A stretch of 36,869 bases of DNA from the NCBI GenBank assembly GCA_023398575.1, contig JAEWSC010000024.1:1-36869 (forward strand), given 5' to 3'. The translations under genes and the position numbers were made by a program. The notes below the pieces were generated by a model. It was given only the letters and a program-made list of their open reading frames with translations. It made no database searches and was not told where the DNA came from. Below are positions 31,301 through 36,869 of this stretch, piece after piece (the stretch's first letter is position 1; each line of letters starts with the position of its first letter). Source of the stretch: Bacillota bacterium (lineage in GTDB: Bacteria > Bacillota > Clostridia > Christensenellales > Aristaeellaceae).

Positions 31301-32282
31301 CACTGGAACCCTCCTGCCAGGCACGGAAATGATACCCTTCCGTGCACTGGCTTTCGCGGGGGCGGCGACGGATGTGCAGTATGTAAATGGAGCTAAGAGC
31401 CAGTGGCCGCAACCTGGTGCCCCATTTGATGTGACAGATGAGCAAGGGAACATACAATATGGTGCAGATGGTGATGTGGATATTGAAATGATTGATAGTT
31501 ACCCAAATGTAACGCCTAAACTTACGCCGACACCGGCACCAACCCCGACACCTTCTCCAACGCCTAAGCCGCCTGCGCCTGTGTATACACTCGATCTTGC
31601 GGGTAACTACGGCTTTAAAACGAATCAGAAGGCTTATCCTGGGGCCAATGAATCGACGTTGATGCCACTGGATTACTTGATGCAGGCACAGGCGCTGATG
31701 ATTAGAGAAGAGTACACCTACTCCGGCGCCCAGGATATTTCCGGTAGCGGGAAAAGGTCTGAGTGTGTCGGCATGACCAGGCTGCCTGGGGTATCATGGT
31801 ATCCTCCTGCTAAGAAAAAAGAGGGGAAGTATGTGGAAGACAGGTTTCCGCGGATGTTTACCACTGTGAGCGGGATGTACCGCAATTCCACCCATAAGGG
31901 TGAATTAACCGCCGATATAGAGAAATTCAATGGTATGCAGTTGATCACTAAGGATTTTACGCATGTTGTTACCTATTACAAAGAATTTTTTGATGGGGAG
32001 AAGATGCATTATGACGTGATCGTTCATATCGCCGGTAAAAAACATAAAAAGATTGACGAGAAGACGATGACCCCTGATGAGATCACAGAGGCAATAGCAT
32101 ATAATAAGGATATTGATCATGAAAATGAAGGAAAAAAGGCTGAAGTCATATCAATAGATAAGGCTATTGAAAAATACAATCTGGAATTTATATATTGGTG
32201 CGCACCAGACCATATCGATTATGGCGATCAAAAGATTCCTGGCACAGACAGGTTGCTGACCCCCAAAAAGCAATGGAAATGA
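28320..32282 (+). CDS. Large modular phage-associated protein with variable C-terminal tip, copy 1
   Basis: A 1320-residue protein; ATG 28320 follows AAGGAGGA. Residues 1-120 are charged and disordered. About 120-520 is helical and contains repeated-looking segments (SPYWRPYARPTNGVPIQELQK and SPAYHPYALGSTVDEPAQYFG). About 560-800 is Gly/Ala-rich with weak hydrophobic helices (GKALAGAVAGSLSGA). About 810-960 is coiled coil. A conserved pre-tip motif (PFRALAFAG, about 1006) precedes a Pro/Thr linker (about 1062-1087) and a distinct 233-residue C-terminal domain with isolated Cys and His residues (RSECVGMTR, THVVTYYKEFF, YWCAPDHIDYG). A paralogue starts at 35891 and a tip fragment at 33494. No known family recognised; an injected or surface effector-bearing protein is inference. 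Confidence 0.75.
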   Translation: MPDKLTQEEQDQQEKRRRQAKQVDRNRITQWKAPEVKYAWVDPPKQDKYEPRVAPLPNDNGQTPEVVRLPFDPSKPDQNQRMPYLIDRESAPQTGQNRRQTPASIAPKQRIPEWTQQQKAQEIKPPALFDYTSPLSKGLAKILSISNENPREADRLQQFVQQSAKNPDSPYWRPYARPTNGVPIQELQKLGVDTSNLNRDWFAKNAWLGQYVYVGTSGLPVQPKDDSSKEEKAGYYYTRLMHAQNTTDRAEMELAGLKREIGYWANRRDRNYSDGEVLSRIDWRNYPTLSLLRVDGQQGLPTEVNKPIDFDDDTELGMLWSARNKKTSGSHTMDAAWYALGEGTQYQPDDVVRAMHDPGSPAYHPYALGSTVDEPAQYFGVDAFDKSWLQKNRRILDSGNKTAKFMYNTVYDAERFTRQAEAELKDLTGTVNAKLDQAFAWGKADGEGILRDTYENYPALRRMDEGRSSGKLPLLTRPVIYRQEDIAAQVQKQADILNKRMGSTQNSNDLQAAAQNEKAAEIAAQGSALQLDIAPKSRTARKNLLWEDGLLAGVSPSMQSAGFPPTEEGAVSAATRGILRTALSGEDEAENQPAQAGISRMADMLLNIKEEAAGKIASFFGAVTGKSATARPGTAGLVSLIVETGADVLGTLTKHLLEEEDHSLPFLQTLSGLLQLRRAATGEDTDAEKMTGKALAGAVAGSLSGAQVKTGNMAFDGIATVAAQSGSSVETAQKRWGNAGVNYFANLTAAGRGDVAAILQTLPSYAKSVVVAEQNMRTMALTPGKLYSQLMALKQDLLSPEITQNAIRRGRLQAESALIGQKVAGGALAGLSVFQKEVDDAKAQSDKNLSALDQARKKEQAVTKLHTAASAKFLGNLADTAATDDLLSVLDQWQAAKEKRKQAEQTVADSQNTLAVAQQKLHAENQQIMGTITAQVKREIDERLAKARDMLIQMSGIPLNVSIDSVTAPNDVSSLASVDGNSIIKEDRRPLESDTGTLLPGTEMIPFRALAFAGAATDVQYVNGAKSQWPQPGAPFDVTDEQGNIQYGADGDVDIEMIDSYPNVTPKLTPTPAPTPTPSPTPKPPAPVYTLDLAGNYGFKTNQKAYPGANESTLMPLDYLMQAQALMIREEYTYSGAQDISGSGKRSECVGMTRLPGVSWYPPAKKKEGKYVEDRFPRMFTTVSGMYRNSTHKGELTADIEKFNGMQLITKDFTHVVTYYKEFFDGEKMHYDVIVHIAGKKHKKIDEKTMTPDEITEAIAYNKDIDHENEGKKAEVISIDKAIEKYNLEFIYWCAPDHIDYGDQKIPGTDRLLTPKKQWK

Positions 32283-32292
32283 GGTATCACCA

Positions 32293-33279
32293 ATGAAAAA
32301 ACTGCCCCTTCTGCTGTTATCCTTTGTCCTTGTGCTGCTCACAACTTTTGCGACGGCAGAAGGTCGCAGAATGAAGCATCTGGCAGGCTTTGTAGATTTT
32401 CTGGCAGCCGTGCAGGCAGATGGCACGGTAAAAGCTGCCGGAAACAATGCGCATGGTCAATGCGATACTTCTTCCTGGCAGGATGTGATAGCGGTTGCCG
32501 CTGGGCACAGCCATACCCTGGGGCTGAAATCCGATGGCACGGTATATGCAACCGGGGATAACAGCAATGGTCAATGTAACGTGCAGGACTGGACGGACAT
32601 TGTAATGATTGCCGCCGGTGCATCAAAAAGTATCGGTTTGAAAAGCGATGGTACGGTAGTATACACCGGCTTTAGTTATGAGGATACAAGTCTTCTGGAG
32701 AACTGGCGCGATATCATATGGGTTGGGGCGGATTGGAGCTTTTGCGGGGTGGACAAAGACGGGAATGTTTTTGGTACGTTTGAATTTGATGTCAGTGGAT
32801 TTCATAACGTGGTACAGGTCTATGAGGATTCCAATATGACCTTTGCGCTGACCAAAGAAGGTAGGGTGCAGATTACCAGCGAGTTCTATGACAATTATGA
32901 AACGGTAAACGAAATCAGCGCGGAATACTATGATAACATTCGTGAGATAGGAGGCTGCGGGCCGTATTTTGCGGCCCTTCGGCAGGATGGAACCGTGGAC
33001 TGTGATTCAGCATTTTCTTTCATGGAAGACTGGGTGGATATCGTTGAAATTGAGGATGTCTTTGGTGTCAAATCGGACGGTTCTATTGTATATGTGGAAG
33101 GATATATAAACGATTTCACCCCCGAACAGCTGGCCGAAATCAGTACATGGAAGGTGATGGTGGACCCTAAGACTATTCCGGTACCTGCAGCGAAAATGGC
33201 GGCCCATAATGATGGATGCAGTTTTTTCTGCGCCCATGCCCCCCTACAAGCAAACAGAATATTTACAATTGTCTTGTAA
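32293..33279 (+). CDS. Secreted RCC1-repeat protein next to the tip gene
   Basis: A 328-residue protein with a signal peptide (MKKLPLLLLSFVLVLLTTFATA). It is followed by at least four RCC1/regulator-of-chromosome-condensation type blades, clearest at FLAAVQADGTVKAAGNNAHGQC, TLGLKSDGTVYATGDNSNGQC and IGLKSDGTVVYTG. The start lies 10 nt after the tip-gene stop, so the two are cotranscribed. The C-terminal 25 residues (AAHNDGCSFFCAHAP...) lose the repeat pattern, which suggests a frameshift or truncation. It may be a partner, chaperone, or cognate immunity protein for the neighbouring tip. The role is inferred from position only. Confidence 0.72.
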   Translation: MKKLPLLLLSFVLVLLTTFATAEGRRMKHLAGFVDFLAAVQADGTVKAAGNNAHGQCDTSSWQDVIAVAAGHSHTLGLKSDGTVYATGDNSNGQCNVQDWTDIVMIAAGASKSIGLKSDGTVVYTGFSYEDTSLLENWRDIIWVGADWSFCGVDKDGNVFGTFEFDVSGFHNVVQVYEDSNMTFALTKEGRVQITSEFYDNYETVNEISAEYYDNIREIGGCGPYFAALRQDGTVDCDSAFSFMEDWVDIVEIEDVFGVKSDGSIVYVEGYINDFTPEQLAEISTWKVMVDPKTIPVPAAKMAAHNDGCSFFCAHAPLQANRIFTIVL

Positions 33280-33355
33280 CAGCAGCATTCATTGTGATGT
33301 CGTCTATTTCTGCCTCAATATTACTTACTTATGAAATAGCAATTCATATACCCAT

Positions 33356-33397
33356 CGCACCTTGCATCCAGTTTGCCAGGGTGCGTTTTCTTTTTTT
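33356..33397 (+). terminator. Rho-independent terminator after the RCC1 gene
   Basis: CGCACC pairs with GGTGCG and is followed by TTTTCTTTTTTT. About 55 bp (33356-33414), including the following GGTGAAGCATACATTT, is homologous to 34132-34190. This marks duplicated ends of two tip units. Confidence 0.8.
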
Positions 33398-33493
33398 GGT
33401 GAAGCATACATTTAGGTCTGATTTATACAGTCGTGCATCCCTTTACCTATCCAATAAAATCCTTGCAGGGAATCTGCCCAGGCGGCGTTTTCT

Positions 33494-34090
33494 TTGAATC
33501 CGGCCGATGCAAGCGCCGCGCAGGCGATACAGGATGCGCTGGATCATCTTCTTACGGCTTCCCTTGCGCGGACACAGGAGGACAAAGCCCTGTCTGGCAG
33601 TCAGGCGCTGCTTGCGGACGCGGATAAGAAGCTGAGGGAAGCACAGGCGCAGGCCAATGCACAATTGGAAAACCAGGCAAAGCATCTGCTGAACCTTGAG
33701 CGCGAAAAGTAGCTGAGTGCGCAAAAGGCAATACAACCCGGTGCTGATGCTCCCCAAAATGTGAGCCTCGATGGCAATACCCCCGTAAATGGTGCCGCTC
33801 CCCTTGCTCCGGGCAAGGAAAGCGGTATAATAAGGGAAGATGGAAAGTGGCTTCCATCCGGCGCTGTGATGACCCTGCCAGGCATAGGGAATGTTCCCTT
33901 CCGGGCACTGGCTTTCGCAGCCTGGGCATCCGCAATATTTGAAGCAAATAACCGGATTCCAAGGCAGGACTTCCGTCGCGCGATGTTTGCGAAGCTGTTG
34001 CAGTATTTTGAGTACATTGGCCCTGAATATGCTCAAAGAGCACGTGCGGAAATTGATGCAATACTCAGCATAGCGCCATTTGAAGATTAG
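33494..34090 (+). pseudogene. Orphan 3' fragment of a large tip gene with a different C-terminus
   Basis: The frame reads through about 200 codons with one in-frame TAG at 33710-33712. It begins without a start codon or ribosome site. The first part matches in character the coiled coil before the tip of the 28320 protein. The segment NVSLDGNTPVNG and the phrase VPFRALAFA align with NVSIDSVTAPND and IPFRALAFA there. After that the C-terminus is entirely different (ASAIFEANNRIPRQDFRRAMF..., helical, 60 residues) with no Pro linker. It is a silent cassette or the remnant of a deleted copy. Confidence 0.72.
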
Positions 34091-34131
34091 GGTGCAATCT
34101 ACAAGCAATAAGTGAAATCAAAGCAGCATAC

Positions 34132-34175
34132 CGTACCCTGGCACACAGTTTGTTTGGGTGCGTTTTTCCTTTTTG
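34132..34175 (+). terminator. Terminator after the orphan tip fragment
   Basis: CGTACCC pairs with GGGTGCG (one wobble), then TTTTTCCTTTTT. Homologous to the terminator at 33356-33397 including downstream sequence. Confidence 0.72.
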
Positions 34176-34243
34176 GTGAAGCATACATTTGGACCGGGCA
34201 GGGTCAGCCGACATATCCCTTTGCCTATGCCGTCCCATCAAAA

Positions 34244-34774
34244 TCACAAGAGAGGATCATCCAGCAGCACGCCGGATTTGGATACATCCGTTACCGTACA
34301 GCTGGCTGCGTTGAAACAGCAGGGCCTTTTGTCTCCATTTTGCAGTTTGGAGCAGGCCACCTCGATTCTTTTTTTGCGGGTCGCCGGGTTCTTGGTGGCG
34401 CGTATCCACCGCAGCCACTCCCACCGGGCTTTTGTGGTAAGGCCGTCCCACTGGCCGGTAAGGCTCTCTTTTTGGATAGCTTCCATTATATCCTCGGGAA
34501 TCATCGGCTCCGGCCATACCTCACTTGGGTGTATAACAAAGGACAAGGTCTGGCCAAGCCCCCCTTCCTGCTCCTCGCCTAGTGCGTCGCTCATCTCCAG
34601 CCAATGGCCGCCTTTTCCATCCGGTTCCAGCGGCGCCTGGAACGCAGCGCCATTGATGAAGCCTTGCACCATCACCATGCCGCGGGAAGGCAGCCTTTCG
34701 CTTGCGCTTTGGGGAATGCGCACGATCTTCCGTGATGCAAGCTCTGATAAAGCTGCTTCAAAAGCAATGCCCAT
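34244..34774 (-). CDS. DUF1905 / YdeI-OmdA (bacteriocin-protection type) protein
   Basis: A 176-residue cytoplasmic protein. The start was set at ATG 34774, which has GAAAGGAG 7 nt upstream; longer readings lack one. The N-terminal half is DUF1905-like (MGIAFEAAL, GMVMVQGFINGAAFQAPLEP, GKGGHWLEM). The C-terminal half has the YdeI/OmdA motif (PEDIMEAIQKE, LTTKARWEWLRWIRATKNPATRKKRIEVACSKLQNG). The family has been named for bacteriocin protection, but its biochemical role is not established. It lies downstream of a DsbA-like gene on the same strand, antisense to the tip array. Its position beside tip cassettes may be coincidence. Confidence 0.82.
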   Translation of the reverse strand: MGIAFEAALSELASRKIVRIPQSASERLPSRGMVMVQGFINGAAFQAPLEPDGKGGHWLEMSDALGEEQEGGLGQTLSFVIHPSEVWPEPMIPEDIMEAIQKESLTGQWDGLTTKARWEWLRWIRATKNPATRKKRIEVACSKLQNGDKRPCCFNAASCTVTDVSKSGVLLDDPLL

Positions 34775-34867
34775 GGGAGTGCTCCTTTCAAACCTATGTG
34801 TTTTCATCAAGGGTTGTTCTTGCCCACTTACGATAAAGGCTCGTTTCGGTATTTCCGCCAAATCCAT

Positions 34868-35564
34868 TTATTCAAATTCCATTTTGCTGCCTTCCAAATG
34901 GCAAGATGCTCCATTAGATGCTGCATCCTCTGTTTCTTTGAAAACGATTTGGATGGCATGAATGATTTGGGATAGAGGCTGCGCACCGCTTACCCGATGC
35001 TTTCCGTTGATAATCAGGCATGGAACGCCATTTATGCCATATCTCTTGGCAAGAAAGCAAATCTTCCTCCACAGCCTCCTTTGTTTTGCTCATGCCAGCC
35101 TGCTGCTTCCACTTTTCAAAGTCAATGCCGGTTTCCTTGACGCAATCCTCAATCACATGCTGCGCCTCAATGTTTCGGCCCTGTACAAAAAGTGCCCTTT
35201 GCAGGGCATCAAATACGTCCCAATATCCAGCGGAGCCTGCGGCAAAATAAGCCGCCTTACATGCCTCAAGTACGTTCATGGAACTGGGAAACGGAAAATC
35301 TGCCTGCCGCATTCCCGTAATATTAAACCGGTGGAGATCGTCATTTTCATTGGCATGCTCCCAATGCTCCAGTATTTCGTTCTTGGCTGCTTCTCTTGAG
35401 CCAAACATCCTGTCAAAATCATGTTCTGATTTGGCCAGGGCAAAAGACCGGTGCACTATTTCAATATCCGGCATCATCACTTGCAATTGCCGCATGCGAT
35501 ACGACATGGGAAAACAAAAGCTACATATGACATCGTGGAAAAACTCCACTTTCATGTTCTTCAT
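34868..35564 (-). pseudogene. DsbA/FrnE-type oxidoreductase with a frameshift
   Basis: ATG 35564 follows AAAGGAATG. The N-terminal VEFFHDVICSFCFPMSYRM carries the thioredoxin-fold CxxC active site (CSFC). The helical insert domain is typical of FrnE-like cytosolic DsbA relatives. Near 35050-35065 the frame shifts by one base: beyond this point the correct family ending (RYGINGVPCLIINGKHRVSGAQP, the cis-Pro loop) continues in another frame to a TAA at 34868. The intact continuation to a sensible stop suggests a very recent mutation or a sequencing error. Total length 697 nt, one more than a multiple of three. Confidence 0.8.
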
Positions 35565-35721
35565 CGTTTCATTCCTTTCAATAGGCTATGCCATCCTATT
35601 GCTTATTTCATACCCTGTTCTTCCCTTGGCAAAACAGACACATCCTTGGGAAAAAGGAAAGAGCGCAGCAAAACACATGCCCAGGCTGGTAAAACGGAGC
35701 AGGCTGTATATGGCCGTTTCC

Positions 35722-35751
35722 TTGTATTTCCGGTTTTGCGTGTGGTAATAT
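35722..35751 (+). promoter_or_regulatory. Extended -10 promoter of the second large tip gene
   Basis: TTGTAT (35722-35727), 18-bp spacer, TGGTAATAT with -10 TAATAT (35746-35751). Its flanks match those of the phage cluster promoter at 13933-13962. A hairpin (GCGCC/GGCGC, about 35787-35801) lies downstream in the leader. No gene is supported in 35565-35890. Confidence 0.65.
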
Positions 35752-35890
35752 CATGTCATACAAGGCTGCCTGCCGGTAGTATTCAGCGCCAAAGAGGCGC
35801 GGATGCTGCGGCAGGGGCCTTTTTCATTGCCCAAGGATAAAAGCAGACACAGGCAAACAGTAAAAACGGCGAATCAAGGAGGCGTAGTAC

Positions 35891-36869
35891 ATGCCAGATA
35901 AAATCACCCAGGAAGAGCAAGATCAGCTGGAGAAGCGGCGCAGGCAGGCGGCAAAGGTAGACTGGAATAAAATTGCCCAATGGAAAGCACCCGATGTCAA
36001 GTATGCATGGGTCGATCCGCCAAAGCAGGACAAATATGAACCGAGAGTTGCTCCGCTGCCAAATGACAATGGACAAACGCCGGAAGTGGTGCGACTCCCC
36101 TTTGATCCCAGCAAACCTGATCAAAACCAAAGGATGCCCTATCTCATCGATAGGGAGTCTGCGACACAGACCGAGCAAAGCAAAGATCAAAATTCCGCCA
36201 GCATAGCCCCCAAGCAGCGCATACCCGAGTGGATGCAGCAGCAAAAAGCGCAGGAGATAACACCCCCTGCGCGTTTTGATTACGCTTCGCCCCTTTCAAA
36301 GGGCTTGGCGAAGATACTTTCCATTTCCAATGAAAATCCCAGGGAGGCCGACCGGCTGCGAGGGTTTGTGCAGCAATCCGCAAAAGACCCGGACAGCCCC
36401 TACTGGCGGCCTTATGCCAGGCCTACCAATAATGTGCCAATGCAGGAGCTGCAAAAGCTGGGCGTGGACACATCAAATCTCAACCGGGATTGGTTTGAAA
36501 AAAACGCCTGGCTGAAGAAATATGTGCGCGTAGGTACATCCGGTCTGCCGATGCCCCCTAAAGACGACAGCAGCAAGGAAGAAAAGGCCGCCTACTACTA
36601 TACCCGGCTCATGGATGCCCAGAATACAACCGACAGGGCAGAGATGGAGCTTACTGGCCTCAAGCGGGAAATTGGCTACTGGGCAAACCGCAAGGACAGA
36701 AACTATTCCGATGGGGAAGTATTGAGCCGCATCGAATGGAGGAATTATCCCACCTTGTCCCTGCTGCGGGCGGATGGGCAGCAGGGACTGCCAACGGAAG
36801 TGAACAAAGCCATTGATTTTGACGATGATACGGAACTGGGCATGCTGTGGTCTGCCCGCAATAAAAAAA
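35891..36869 (+). CDS. Large modular phage-associated protein, copy 2 (cut by the window end)
   Basis: ATG 35891 follows AAGGAGG; 326 codons are open to the end of the window. The protein is close to 90% identical to the first 326 residues of the 28320 product. Some DNA stretches are identical over more than 80 bp (around 28430-28520 against 36000-36090), which suggests recent duplication or gene conversion. It has its own promoter. Its C-terminal tip lies outside the window; given the fragment at 33494, it may differ from that of copy 1. Confidence 0.85.
   Translation, partial: MPDKITQEEQDQLEKRRRQAAKVDWNKIAQWKAPDVKYAWVDPPKQDKYEPRVAPLPNDNGQTPEVVRLPFDPSKPDQNQRMPYLIDRESATQTEQSKDQNSASIAPKQRIPEWMQQQKAQEITPPARFDYASPLSKGLAKILSISNENPREADRLRGFVQQSAKDPDSPYWRPYARPTNNVPMQELQKLGVDTSNLNRDWFEKNAWLKKYVRVGTSGLPMPPKDDSSKEEKAAYYYTRLMDAQNTTDRAEMELTGLKREIGYWANRKDRNYSDGEVLSRIEWRNYPTLSLLRADGQQGLPTEVNKAIDFDDDTELGMLWSARNKK

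Noticed and set aside
34775..34867. Longer N-terminus of the YdeI/OmdA-type gene (start at 34867)
   Set aside because: ATG 34774 has a strong ribosome site and matches where the DUF1905 homology begins.

Overview
The window looks like chromosomal DNA of an anaerobic, probably gut-associated Bacillota (Clostridia-like) bacterium of moderate GC. The reasons are near-universal AGGAGG ribosome binding sites, a Gram-positive type LexA box (GAAC-N4-GTTC), a clostridial-style DUF4342 protein, a flavodoxin/FMN-binding redox operon, and a Firmicutes-phage lysis cassette (NlpC/P60 lysin with a phi LC3-type holin). No rRNA, tRNA, CRISPR array, integrase, transposase or reverse transcriptase gene was seen. 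Genus cannot be assigned.

Region 1 (1-13.9 kb) is host-like. From left to right it holds: an SOS-type two-gene operon on the minus strand; a secreted Ig-like protein; a small hydrophilic protein; a polar amino-acid ABC importer (binding protein, permease, ATPase, minus strand); a lipoprotein; a DUF4342 protein; a zinc-ribbon protein; an MFS transporter behind a MerR-type promoter; an autoregulated TetR/flavodoxin/FMN-binding operon (minus strand); and three plus-strand genes of unknown function (11.6-13.8 kb).

Region 2 (13.9-28.2 kb) is a plus-strand phage structural and lysis cluster. It starts abruptly at its own extended -10 promoter: scaffold, N4-gp56-type major capsid protein, small proteins, a putative head-tail adaptor, a P22 gp10-like beta-propeller, three related tail proteins, a 966-aa fibre with fibronectin-like and collar domains, NlpC/P60 endolysin, two small membrane proteins, and a protein made of 11-residue repeats. 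No terminase or portal gene precedes the scaffold. It could be a degraded prophage, a prophage with its packaging genes elsewhere, or a domesticated particle.

Region 3 (28.2-36.9 kb) is an accessory tail of the cluster. A 1320-residue modular protein ends in a Pro/Thr linker and a distinct C-terminal domain, and is followed at once by a secreted RCC1-repeat protein. Next come an orphan C-terminal fragment of a paralogue with a different tip, a convergent pair (frameshifted DsbA/FrnE-type oxidoreductase and a YdeI/OmdA-type protein), and then a near-identical second copy of the 1320-residue gene. That copy runs off the window and has a promoter homologous to the one that starts region 2. The layout resembles repeat-and-swap architectures such as polymorphic toxin or tail-tip loci.

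A family of modular, hairpin-rich repeats of about 200-400 bp is scattered through regions 1 and 2, including between phage genes. Copies keep their stems by compensatory base changes and differ by loop insertions. One insertion is shared with a second, unrelated hairpin family. I regard this element and the tip-gene array as the two most interesting things here.
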